Source of the DNA: Ooceraea biroi
Taxonomy: Eukaryota > Arthropoda > Insecta > Hymenoptera > Formicidae
Assembly: GCF_003672135.1 (NCBI RefSeq)
Contig: NC_039515.1
Location: 744,001-808,000 of the forward strand
Direction: 5' to 3'
DNA: 64,000 nucleotides
This document shows, piece by piece, positions 54,215-64,000 of this stretch. Each line of letters starts with the position of its first letter. Within the stretch, counting starts at the first letter, position 1. A program made the translations under genes and the position numbers. The notes beneath the pieces were generated by a model that was not told the DNA's origin, did not search any database, and saw only the letters and a list, made by a program, of their open reading frames with translations.

Positions 54215-54886
54215 ATGCCCGTGAACAAGTTCGGCGCTACTCTCGCGCGGAGCGGCAACCACGAAACGGGGTTTCGGACATGCGACGTTCGCGGTTACGT
54301 GCGCGACAACGCTCTCTGCCGGGTCCCGGACGGCGACGAGTACGACGCTAAGAGGTGACGAATACGGCACGTGGCCATACCGCGGGAGGAGTACGATGCG
54401 GTAAACCGATACCACGTGGACCAGCGGATTGGGTCGTTATCCGAGGCCCAGCGGAGGGACTATCGCGAGCTGCGGGAGGCGGTCGCCGCGCTACGAGCGC
54501 ACGTCGACGGTACGAACGGCGGGGTGGCTGAGTTGCGCAGGGTCATCGAGGAAACGGGACTGCGGATCAACGCTCAGGAGGAGCGAATTACCGCGTCGCT
54601 GTCGCGGCTCCAGTCCGACGCGACCTCCCTCACGACGCAATTGCAGGCGCACGACGGGAGGATCAAGTACCTCACGGAAAGTGTGGCGAAGACGCGCACG
54701 GACGCTAGATCCAACACGAACCGATTGGACAGGGTGACGAGGACCGCACAGTCGTGCGAGGAACGGGCGAACGATCTCGAGGCAACGGTATCGAGGCTGC
54801 GCAGCGACCTGGCCGGGCTCTCGAGAACCGACGGAGCAGCGCTGACATACGTGTGCATCGACAGACCGCCCGTAACGGGAGAGTGA
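54215..54886 (+). pseudogene. Coiled-coil protein with an early stop
   Basis: The frame starts MPVNKFGATLARSG at ATG 54215. TGA at 54356-54358 (codon 48) interrupts it, and the same frame continues to 54886 (NRYHVDQRIGSLSEAQRRDY, then a long heptad-type coiled coil). The stop is one C-to-T step from CGA. The opening MPVNKFG is, from memory, shared with fibre-like proteins of insect Polintons. A role as a trimeric fibre or tail is a guess. Confidence 0.55.
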
Positions 54887-54897
54887 AGCGAGCGGAC

Positions 54898-55250
54898 GAA
54901 CGCACCGACCGACCGACCGACCGACCGACCGACCGACGGACCGATCAACGGACCGATCAACGGGTCGATCAACGGGTCGACCGTCGAACGACCGATCGAC
55001 GAACCGTTCGACGGACGAACGGGGGCGATCAACGGGTCGATCAACGGACTGGCCGTCGAACGACCGATCGACGGACCGTTCGACGGACGAACGAGGGCGT
55101 TCAATGGACCGACCGACCGACGAACGGATCAACGGGTCGATCAACGGATCGACCGTCGAACGACCGATCGACGGACCGTTCGACGGACGAACGGGGGCGT
55201 TCAACGGATCGATCAACGGGTCGATCGACGAATCGATCGTGACGGTAGAT
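54898..55250 (+). repeat. Minisatellite between the coiled-coil gene and integrase
   Basis: Starts with CGAC repeats (CGACCGACCGACCGACC), then repeated GATCAACGGGTCGATCAACG and a longer word GAACGACCGATCGACGG with CCGTTCGACGGACGAACG, three copies about 80-115 bp apart. The CCGTCGAACG/CGTTCGACGG parts form inverted pairs, so each unit can fold. Confidence 0.85.
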
Positions 55251-55297
55251 CGAGTCCGTACTGAGGAGACAGGACCGGCCCGTCGAATCGCGCCACG

Positions 55298-56222
55298 ATG
55301 AGAGTCAAGGCGCGCGGCAACGTTAGTTCGGAGAGGTTGCAACTGATGCGCGAGTTACACGCGCCAGCACGAAGAAACTTTCCTCGTCGTCGCGTGATCG
55401 TACGCGGATACGACTTGTGGCAGGCGGATCTTGTCGACGTGCAATCCTACGCGCGGCAGAACAGAGGCTACCGCTATATACTGACGATCATCGACGCGCT
55501 GAGCAAGTACGCGTGGACAGTACCTCTCAAGCGTAAGTCCGGAAGCGAGGTGGCCGAGGCGCTCGCTCGGATATTCCGCGACGACCGCAGGTGTCCGCGG
55601 AACCTGCAGACCGACGAGGGCAAGGAATTCTACAACGCGCAGGTGCGAGAACTAGCACGTAAGCGCGGTATAAATCACTATTCCACGCACTCGGTAATGA
55701 AGGCCTCGATAGTGGAACGTTTCAATCGTACGCTGAAGAATGAAATGTGGAAGGTGTTTACGCTCAATGGATCGTACGAGTGAACAGACGCGTTATCGCG
55801 CCTCGTGCGAGAGTACAACGCTCGCCGGCACCGTACTATCGCCATGCGGCCGGTCGACGTCACGCCGGCCGCAGCTGCTCGACTGCTGTCCACTGTTTAC
55901 AAGCGCGTGAAGATCGCCGTGTCAGCGAAATTCCGCGCGGGTGATACGGTGCACGTGAGCAAGCATAAAACCGTCTTCGCGAAGGGCTATACACCGAATT
56001 GGACCACGGAGGTGTTTAAGGTAGCGAAGGTGCAACGGACCAATCCCGCGACGTACCTGTTGTAAGACTATCGCGGTAATCCGATCTCCGGCGGCTTCTA
56101 CGAGCACGAGTTACTCAGAGCCCGGCATCCAGACGTTTATCTCGTGGAAAAGGTGCTGCGGCGAAGAGGAAACGATGTGTACGTCAAGTGGCTCGAAATG
56201 GACGCTTCGCACAATTCTTGAA
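55298..56222 (+). pseudogene. Polinton integrase, frameshift and stops
   Basis: The retrovirus-like DDE core is intact in 55298-55783: Asp in WQADLVDVQ, Asp in LQTDEGKEF and Glu in ASIVERFNRTLKNEM. After about 55783 the frame shifts; it continues from about 55800 (REYNARRHRTI, then TPNWTTEVFKV). TAA at 56062-56064 falls before DYRGNPISGGFYEHEL, and TGA at 56219-56221 follows ASHNS where relatives have Trp. The C-terminal part (YLVEKVLRRRGNDVYVKW) is chromodomain-like. It inserts the element and makes the 6-bp duplication. Confidence 0.92.
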
Positions 56223-56283
56223 TCAGTAGGGACAATGTGCTGTGATTGTACGCGTGTAGACCTCCATGTGCTTATGTACAGGA

Positions 56284-56426
56284 TGTCTGACATGAGGCGG
56301 GGACAGTAGGCGTAGCGTCGAGATATGTTCGCGCCTACCGCTGTAATCAGAAACTGACCGTTATCGCGTCGCGCGAGCGGCTCACCGTTTGTTACGCCTA
56401 CTGTCTCCACCTCATGTCAGACACTC
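56284..56426. repeat. Inverted-repeat element between integrase and polymerase
   Basis: GTCTGACATGAGGCGGGGAC at the left and GTCTCCACCTCATGTCAGAC at the right are near-perfect reverse complements, extended by AGTAGGCGTA/TACGCCTACT, about 32-bp arms around an 80-bp loop. It lies between convergent genes. It may be a tiny MITE or a shared transcription-end hairpin. Confidence 0.6.
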
Positions 56427-58603
56427 CTACCCTATATATTTATATACTTTTATATGCAAAGATATAAGACCATGTACTACTGTGTATTATGTTTATTACA
56501 ATAAAAGATTACATTTTCATATCTACACGCTTCGTTCTTTCTCGTTCCCCCTCGTGTATGTCACTGTGGAATGGCGTAATGCCCCCACGGGAGGGTGCTG
56601 GTGCGGTCGGGTACGATGTACCGCTTGTCGTCGTGCGGGCTGAGGGCGAGCTTCGTCTCCGCTACGGTGTAGACCCGATGGAGCTTCGACTGAATGCGCG
56701 ACTGTTGGCGGGTCATCTCCACCGATTCGCTCAAACAGCGCGCGTAGTCGTCGAACGTTATCGTTCGCCCCACGACGCTCCTGCACACACCCTTGATCTT
56801 CTTCGTATCCCTCTTTCCGCATACCTGAGGGATGCGCTGAGGCGCGTACATCTTCGCTCTCAGCCCGATGAATTCGGTCATGACGGCGCCGTTGTTCTCG
56901 TCCTTCATGAGCCCCGGTACCTTCTTGTTCCGCTGTGGCATGTCGTACGCGTTGTCCGCCGGATAGTCGCTCGTGTCGAAGCGCGCGATGTCGCGCCTCA
57001 TGTCCGCGTACGCGTCCTCGCACTCGATGCGGTATATCAGACTGTCCGTGTCCGTGTACATGATCCGACACTTGTCACCGTACAGCGGGGCCATGTAGTC
57101 GTAGTGGAACTCGTAGAGGCGCGTCTTCGAGATGTCCAGAATGCACATGCCCACGTATATCGGTCGGTTGAACGTGGCCTTCAGCCTGCGAAGCTCCACG
57201 GCGAGGAGATTCTCCCCGAACACGGCTCGGCTGTGGAAGTTAGGACGCGAGATAAGAGCCTCGGCACCGTATCGCCCCTCCCAGCGCGTCACGAGTTTCA
57301 CGTCGACGCGATTTCGAACGTTCTTCATCGTCTTACTGAAGACGGCGTTGTTCATAAGCTTGTACAGGTTCTTCTCGAAATCGTTCGTCGCGCGCGTCCT
57401 AAACGCCATGTTCAGCTCGATGTAGTCCCGGAGCCACGCGGACTGCGCGAACTCCAGCGCGCGGTGAATCCACGCGATGCGAAGGCCGTGGCTCGTGCAT
57501 TGCTGCAGCGTGCGGTAGTGTATCACGTACCGCTGCTTATCGCACAGAGTCGCGAGGAGCTTTTCCTGTCGCTTGTCGGGCGGTGCCTCGCGCGTCGGAC
57601 AGAACGGCAGGTCCGCATGCGCGTCGTGTAGATGTCGCGGATACTCCAGGTCGACCTCGAGGATGTACCCTGTAGGCGAGTCCGGGGGGATCGCGTGCAC
57701 GTCGAGCGTCGAGACGTCCTCGACCCAGCGAAACTCCCCACGAGGCAACGGCTGACACATGGCCCATCCGTAAAGATTATTCACGTCGTAGTACATGAGA
57801 TACGACGACTGCTCGGACGGATCGCATGACGGCGCGTATCTGTTGTTGGCTCGCGCGTATCTGTGCGAGCATTGACTCAGCCCACCGCGCACGCCGCGCT
57901 CCACGAACAGCACCATATCCACGTCCGTCAGCAGCTCGAACTCGATGCCCGTGTGCAGCAGCATCGCGTCCCACGTGTAGCCCGGTAGTGTGTAGTAGTG
58001 CGCCGGGTCCAGGCCGTAGCTCCATATGCACGTGTCGCGAAAATTTTCAAACACATCCGCCACGAGGAGAACGTCCGTTTTTAAGTACATGTCGCTGTAT
58101 TGTCCGAGGTTCTCGATAGCGAACCTGTTCCACACGGTTGTCGCGTGCGCGTAGTCGTCACCTGACACCGTATCGCCGGTCAGCGAACTGTGGAAGGACT
58201 CGCGCGGCGGTAAGCGAGTCTCATGCAGTTTCTCGACGCTATCGATGTACTCGTATGGAAATACGCCTTTCCGCGTGAGGAGCTGGAAATCCTCCTCGGA
58301 GAGATGCCGAAACTCCGCACGTAGAATGCGCATGTGGCTCCGGTCGAGATAGGATGCTAGTTTGTCGAGACTTGTGCTGAGAAACTTGTACGAGTCTATG
58401 AATCGCAGTTTCACGCACGCTCTGGCTCCGTACCTGTCCGCGGTGTTCGCGACGTTCTTCGTGAATGCGATGTACCGCTCCTTCGTCAACGGCAGTAACT
58501 CCACACTGCCTTCGAAGGCGTTCGCCACGTCCTCGATGATGAAGTGCGCGTCGTAGCCGGAGAGATTGTGGAATATCACGGGGATAACGTGCGAGTCCTT
58601 ATA

Positions 58604-59888
58604 TTGGGTCATTAAGTATGAAACTTTACAAATGTAAAAGCGCCATCTTTAACATTTGTTACCTCAAATTTGGCGCCAGACGTCAGTATCAGGTTAGGTT
58701 AGTGTGATAGATGTATGTTCGCTCTTCAAATGTCATATTTGTTTCTTCAAATATCTTCATTAGTTTTATTGGTGGATTCTTTTTTATAGAACTATGGAAA
58801 AGTCCAAAATTCGTGTGATTTATGAATATGAGTTCCGCCGTGGAACCACAGTGTCGGAGACAGCTCGTAATATCAACGCTGTATTTGGTGAAGGTTCAAC
58901 TACTAAAGCAACGGTGGGCAATTGGTTCAAAAACTTCAGAGATGGAGATTTCAGCCTCGCTAATGAGCCACGTGGAAGACCAAAGACGAAGGTGGATAAT
59001 GATCACTTGAGAGCCGTAGTAGAGTCCGATCCATCTCAAAGTACACGTGAATTGGCATCGATATTCAATGTTTCTATACCCACCATATTGTTCATTTAGC
59101 TGCAATTGGTAAGATAAAGAAGTTGGACAAATGGGTCCCGCACGAATTGACCGATGCGCAGCAGGCGCAACGTCTAAAGGCTTCCCTTTCTTTGCTTTCC
59201 CGTCACAAAAATGAATCTTTTTTTAATCGAATTGTGACCTGCGATGAAAAGTGGATACTCTACGACAATCGTAAACGCTCACATCAGTGGTTGAACGCTG
59301 ATGAACCACCGAGACATCACGCGAAACCCAACATTACACAGAAGAAGCTTATGGTGACTGTTTGGTGGTCCAGGTCAGGTGTTATCTACTACAACTTTAT
59401 GAAACCTGGTACATCGATAACGGCTGAAGTATATTGCAAGCAACTGGACGAAATGATGCAACAACTTGCTATTAAACAACCGAAATTGGTCAATCGGTCA
59501 ATGCCAATCCTGTTGCGTGATAATGCTCGACCGCACACTGCACGACTGACCGTGGCAAAGCTACAGGAGTTGGAATTGGAAACTCTCCGTCATCCACCAT
59601 ATTCACCAGATCTATCACCTACCGACTATCACTTCTTTCAGAATTTGGACAACTTGTTGGTGGGAAAATTCTTCAATTCTCAACAGGCAGTCGAAACAGC
59701 CTTCTGCGACTTCATCGATTCCCGTACTCCTGGCTTCTATAGTAGAGGCATAGACCAACTACCACTAAAATGGCAGAAGTGTGTAGATAACATGGGCGCA
59801 TACTTCGATTGAAAATAAATCATGTCCATGTGCCAAAAAATGCAAAAGTTTATGTTCTATTTGTAAAGTTTCATACTTAATGACCCAA
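58604..59888 (+). mobile_element. mariner element 2
   Basis: 1285 bp bordered by TA (58602-58603 and 59889-59890). Inverted ends of about 30 bp match perfectly and start TTGGGTCATTAAGTATGAAA. It lies in the polymerase gene, in a Tyr codon; the surrounding frame is unchanged on both sides once one TA and the insert are ignored. Confidence 0.97.
58794..59812 (+). pseudogene. mariner transposase 2, one frameshift
   Basis: The start MEKSKIRVIYEYEFRRG is at 58794. The helix-turn-helix DNA-binding part runs to about 59085. One base is missing near 59085 (SIPTIL then a stop in frame, while HLAAIGKIKKL continues in the next frame). Catalytic Asp residues lie in TCDEKWILYDN, LRDNARPHTA and SPTDYHFF with 34 residues between the last two (DD34D). 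The rest of the frame is open to the stop at 59812. With perfect ends and a single lesion it looks young. Confidence 0.93.
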
Positions 59889-61611
59889 TAGTTTAGGTTG
59901 CACGCCGAGTGCGCCGGGCCTCTGTAGCGGCCGGTCAGGTGGCAGTGATCGCGCACCCGGGTGTCACCCGCCGCAAACGGTTTACCGCACATGTGGCACC
60001 GCGCTGCATCGCGAAGTTCCTCGCAGTACTCCGGGGTGAGGTCCCTCATGGGCACGTTGGACGCGAGGATCGTCTTGACGCGCCGCGCCAGTTCGCCGAG
60101 CTCTCCGACGAACCACGACACGCAGTCCTCCCCGCGATGTGTTCTGTACGCGGACAACGACTCGTCGTACGCGCAACGCACGTAGTATCCCACGCTGAAC
60201 GCCCTGTGCCGTTGATACGCGCCAGCCGCATCCTTCGCCTGCTCATTCTTCTCCAACGTGCACTCGAGATCCGCGTACACGACGAACGGTGCGCGCTCCT
60301 TCCTCTTGTAGTTTCGGAAGGCTAGCAGCTTATCGTTCTCGCTGGGCAGGACTATCGCGCAGTCGTTGATACTCTCGCAGTCGATGATATGTGCTTCCAG
60401 CCGCTCCTCGGTTGGGAAGTAGTGTAGGCACCTGCGTAAACGTTATGATTAGTTTTGTGATATGATGTAGAATATTGTTTCTACGACATCTTACCGATCG
60501 CAGATGTACTTCCGGTGCTGCTTCCTGCTGCATTGGGCGCTAACTAGGCGCGATAGATCCCTGATCCACGCGAAATGTCCCGGCTGCTCCGCGTGGTTGT
60601 CGGGTACGTACAGCAGGTTTACGTGTCTGTCGTGCTTGCGGTTGGTTAGCTGCAGCGGAACGATAACCCCTCGCCTGTTATCGTCATCCTCGGCGAATAC
60701 GTTTATTGATATTCCGTTATTGCGCTCGAACCTGCCGATCTGGTCGAGGGTCATGGGAAATTCTATAACGCCTACGTCTAACACTGTTGTGTAGTCGGGG
60801 TAATGTATCGTTCTATCCGCGTGTGTGGCGCTTGGATATAGAGTGGCGACTGCCGCCCACGCGAAGCACGCGTTGTCCTTTGCTCGCACGTTCACCACCT
60901 CTCGTTTTATCTGTATCGCGCGCGGTATATCGATGACACACCCCGCGCGCATGGGGTTGTACCTGTTCACGTTGACCGTTAAGTTCAGTATCTTGGACAA
61001 CGCCCACCCACTGTCCCGCTCTTGGAATTCGTCGAGAGACGCCAGAGTGATCTCCATCACGTGCTTGTCGTACCACTCGCGAAGGTCGGAGGTGGGTAAC
61101 AGTCCGTGGTTTCGCGTGGCGATCGTCTTCACCACCGTCTTCTCGCCTGCTACGAACTCAGCGTTGAACGCGGTGTTCACCTTCACACCGTTCAACGTAG
61201 CGAGGCTACCGCGCACGCGCTCGATCACCACGTCCCTGGCATCCTCGAGAAATCGGCGCGGCTCGACGTGGCTGTCGTTGACCACCGCACCGGTGAGCAC
61301 GCGGTTTCTGAACGCCGTCTCCACCTCCGTCCAGGAGAGTCCACTCTGCTCGCCGAATCCCGCACCCACGTACTCGAATCGCCGTCTCAGACGGCTCCTC
61401 ACACCCTCCAGGCGCGCGATTTTAGCGATCGCGGAGACTACCCGTCCGGTTACCGACCGCGCGCTTCCTACCCGACGACACTCTTCCCGCAATGTTCGCA
61501 GGTACTCCTCGCACTTAAGTTCCCACTCGAAGTACACGCATAGCGTCTCGACGCGCCCGGCGAGCTCGGTGAGCTCGCGCTCATCCATCGTCTTGGTGCA
61601 GGGTAGGGTTT

Positions 61612-62261
61612 TTATGGTTCAGCGCACTTGCATGTCACCCGATAGCACAGTGTGCAATGTCCTACTATATTTCGCACATTGTGGTAAATCGTCGTCAACG
61701 CGCAATAGTTGAGCGGTACACCCTCGTAATTTTTACTCTCCTCCTCATATTCCGTGATTGGTAATGGTGGAGGGTCACATATATTGATATAGTAAAAACC
61801 CTCCATCACTATCAGTTCGCAGTACCGTTGCCTGCGGGAATCGACGCGTACAACACGTCACGGTGGGCCTTGACCTTGATACCCCATATATCCCTCACGT
61901 AGAAATTTATCTTGCTAACTATATCCCTCACGTGAATACGGTAGTCATCCGTGCATGAATAACTATCTTTGTCTTCGATCTTACATTCTTCCAGCATCTG
62001 CCTGTACACTGTCCATCTTACGTGATAAGGCGTCTTATCGATAGTCCCCTTCTGAATTACAACATCTTGTTTCACGGAACGTTCACAGGTTCGACGTATA
62101 CCGGCCTCGCGTTCGCGCAAAAACTTCGCTATCGGGACTCGGTGAACGTCCCTGATTATTGTTTTTTGTGCGCGATCGTCCGTGAGAACGTCTTCGACAT
62201 CTAACTCTAAGCTGTCCTTAACGTGGAGATCATAACAACAATAGGAATCATATTCTTCCAT
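61612..62261 (-). pseudogene. Polinton end gene, right copy (CxxC-type protein)
   Basis: Starts MEEYDSYCCYDLHVKDSL at ATG 62261. It shares RVPIAKFLREREAGIRRTCE and the segment YHVRWTVYRQMLEEC with the left copy (44251-44952). The frame breaks near 61812, where a shift is needed to reach the C-terminal part (MEGFYYINICDPPPLP) that ends HCTLCYRVTCKC, matching the left copy's HCSTCERRTCTC. The left copy has a stop instead, so the two copies failed independently. It lies between the polymerase and the right terminal repeat. Confidence 0.65.
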
Positions 62262-62299
62262 CACCACGATGTTGCACTGTGTAACTGAACATGTTCGTG

Positions 62300-62650
62300 C
62301 GGGTCTAATTGTATAAGCGTATATAAAGGTAGTGCTGATGTTGCACTATGTAACAATACTGCAGCCGCCATTTGCGCTACTGCGCAGTTTCGAGGCGCGT
62401 TCTGATTCGCCTGACCTTCAACATGTTCGTGCAGGTCCAAGCGTATATAAAAGTAGTGCTGATGTTGCACTATGTAATGTGCTGCTGTTGCACTATGTAA
62501 CACGATAGCGCAGCCGCCATTTGCGCTACTGCGCAGTTTCGGGGCGCGTTCCGAGAAAAAACGATGACACGTCACCTGACTTTGAACATGTTCGTGCAGT
62601 CCAAGCGTATATAAAATTGTGCTGATGACGCAATAGGTAACAATAGCGCT
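62300..62650 (+). promoter_or_regulatory. Three TATA-containing repeat modules in the right end
   Basis: AAGCGTATATAAA(A/G) followed by GTGCTGATG occurs at about 62317, 62441 and 62605. Each is preceded in two cases by GAACATGTTCGTGCAG and associated with GCCGCCATTTGCGCTACTGC. The same module is in the left end (near 42510 and 42640) and in the internal copy (near 45450 and 45695). These could be promoters, but this is not shown. Confidence 0.45.
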
Positions 62651-62857
62651 GTACCACATGTAACATTATACGACCCCCCCCTGCTGATTCAGCCCTCTGA
62701 TGTGAACATGATACTCTTGCTGACTCACCCCCCCATGACCTTGAACATGCCCCTCCCCTTGCTGACTCATCCCCCTCCTCCTCCCCCATGCTGACTCAGC
62801 CCCTCCCCCTCCCCCCCCTCGTTTACCCTGGGTTAGAACCGGCCCTCTATATCTACT
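62370..62857 (-). repeat. Polinton right terminal inverted repeat
   Basis: Reverse complement of the left end, ending ATATCTACT before the ACTAGA target copy. It includes G-rich runs and TGAGTCAGCA words. Confidence 0.85.
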
Positions 62858-62863
62858 ACTAGA

Positions 62864-64000
62864 ATATACATACATAGTGTTCATAAAGGTCTTAATGTTC
62901 CTTTTCTCCTTTGGAGATATATGCTAAAACAGACTTCGTCTCTCGCTTTCCCTGAGGGGGGGCGTTCTATTGCTATTATTCTAATGCTATGAATATTCAC
63001 ATAAGCGATATATATATATATATATATATATGCATTTCTGTTTTGATGTTTAGGTTATGCTATTTTCAATCTCGCAAGCCTTATAAGTCAAAAAGTACGT
63101 AAGAGAAAAAAAATTTATTATAGCGTTTCGAAAAGCTCTCAAGCTAAGCTACAAGAATATGTAATAAAAAATAGGGGTTTCCATTTAAGATTTTTATGTT
63201 GACCATGACCGGGCTTTCCAAGGCCATACCAAGGTCAAATATATATCATCATTTAATAGATTTTTTTAAGCCCTATACTTTTTGTTTGAAACATTTTTCC
63301 ACTAAATCATTATTTTCCAAGATTTTTAACTGTTCCGGAACTTTTTGCCAGCACTGTATATCCCTGTTTTTATTTATATGAATACCACATCACACCTTAT
63401 TTAATTACTTATGATATGTAAAGTCTAATGGCTGCCCAAGGGCTGTCACTACTGATTACTATGACCTCGTCTTAATATTCACTCATTGCTGCCACAGTCA
63501 GCAATATCAGGTGCCCCTGTGGGTTAGGCTGTAATATGATCAGCCCTTGAGTTATTGCAGGGTTTTCCCTGTGGCTGGATATGTGGGATTCTTCCCAATG
63601 GAGTGTGTTAGAGCTGGACTCCAGATGAAGTATTTTTTTTCGTTGTGTCGAAACGACGCAGGTGTTTTCAGAGATCCATAGCAGTCAGCTTAAAACCATT
63701 GCCATGTACAACGTAATATATTTGCTTTAATACATATATATATATATATATCAATATTATTACTTTTTTATTTGTTAATAGCTAATGACTATGAGTACAT
63801 GTTCAAAGAAAAGATTCATTAGACGTTTGAACTGTGCATGATTCGATTTATATCTGTAACTATTTAGTTATATATATATTTTTATTTTTATTTTTTTTTG
63901 TTATATATATATGTATTCGCACCTGTGTAAGGTGTTTATATTTTTCGTATACGTTTCCCCCTGTGATTATTATTCTATATTAGTCACTGTACCTATTTTA
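62864..64000. other. Right flank without recognisable genes
   Basis: AT-rich with (TA)n runs at about 63008-63030 and 63735-63755. At 63335-63360 GTTCCGGAACTTTTTGCCAGCACTG followed by TA looks like one end of a Tc1-like element; I do not find the other end. The stretch 63430-63700 is less repetitive and could be host sequence. Confidence 0.4.

Larger units (their letters stand above)
56561..61588 (-). pseudogene. Protein-primed type B DNA polymerase, split by a mariner
   Basis: Coding runs from ATG 61588 to a stop at 56561-56563, with a 63-bp intron (60432-60494, GTAAG and GCAG) and mariner 2. The N-terminal 360 residues are helical and of unknown role. A zinc finger (CDRCLHYF with HIIDC) is split by the intron. 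The exonuclease motifs are YADLECT, FHNLSGYDAHFI and YLKTDVLLVADV. Between the first two lies an endonuclease-VII-like Cys/His group (CHMCGKPF, RDHCHLTGRYRG). The polymerase motifs are YYDVNNLYGWAM, MNNAVFSKTMKNVRN and MYTDTDSLIY. Apart from the mariner I see no stop. Confidence 0.93.
42128..62857. mobile_element. Polinton/Maverick element, complete, with two mariners inside
   Basis: 20,730 bp. Ends read AGTAGATATAGAGGGCC and the reverse complement (AG...CT, as in Polintons). A perfect 6-bp target duplication ACTAGA lies at 42122-42127 and 62858-62863. Protein-primed DNA polymerase B, retrovirus-like integrase, packaging ATPase, adenovirus-type cysteine protease and capsid-type proteins are all present, which is the Polinton/adintovirus gene set. 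Without the two mariners it is about 18.2 kb. GC content is clearly higher than in the flanks. Many genes carry stops or frameshifts, so it is not active. Confidence 0.96.

Noticed and set aside
54491..55342. 283-residue minus-strand frame rich in DRSVDR-type repeats
   Set aside because: It translates the minisatellite and the complement of the coiled-coil gene.
63335..63360. Tc1-like element at the right edge
   Set aside because: Only one end-like sequence is present; no partner and no transposase are found in the window.

Overview
The window looks like a transposon graveyard from an insect genome, most likely a hymenopteran such as an ant. This rests on a short (TTAGG)n-type telomere motif at 37.5 kb, insect-type Gypsy, Copia, LINE, mariner, Tc1, Tc5-like and Polinton elements, and a broken copy of an animal-type glutamate dehydrogenase gene with its introns kept. 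The species is an inference. I found no clear intact host gene; the best candidate is a small spliced gene at 38.1-39.1 kb.

Layout. 1-4.9 kb: minus-strand Ty3/Gypsy element, cut by the window edge, with tRNA-Pro-type primer site and 323-bp LTR. 4.9-5.9 kb: GC-rich solo LTR. 7.1-7.5 kb: fold-back MITE. 8.2-17.3 kb: a purine-rich LINE split by a solo LTR (10.6-11.6 kb) and by a Tc1-like transposon with 0.94-kb inverted repeats (12.8-16.1 kb). 18.6-34.1 kb: a minus-strand Copia element (Copia A) broken by a Tc5-like transposon with 828-bp inverted repeats, a small MITE, a fold-back element built of minisatellites, and a TTAA-type transposon. The TTAA element holds a plus-strand Copia element (Copia B), which itself holds a solo LTR. 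34.7-36.0 kb: glutamate dehydrogenase pseudogene. 36-42 kb: dispersed repeats, a solo LTR, telomere-like repeats, the 38-kb gene, a satellite array and a 665-bp MITE.

42,128-62,857 is a complete, decayed Polinton/Maverick: inverted terminal repeats, AG...CT ends and an exact 6-bp target duplication (ACTAGA). Two mariners sit inside it, one in the left end and one in the DNA polymerase gene. Its genes are, on the minus strand, a spliced possible PC4-like gene, a conserved protein with a stop, a capsid candidate, a penton-like candidate and a phospholipase A2/protease fusion; on the plus strand, a small spliced gene, the packaging ATPase, a DUF8207-like protein, a coiled-coil protein and the integrase; and on the minus strand the protein-primed type B DNA polymerase. 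The polymerase and integrase would replicate and insert the element, and the capsid, protease and ATPase genes would package it. Both ends carry a broken copy of the same CxxC-type gene, and the left end is partly duplicated head to tail.

Most elements are dead. In nearly every nested case the target duplication can be seen, and taking the insert away leaves the host element's reading frame continuous, so the order of insertion can be read directly.
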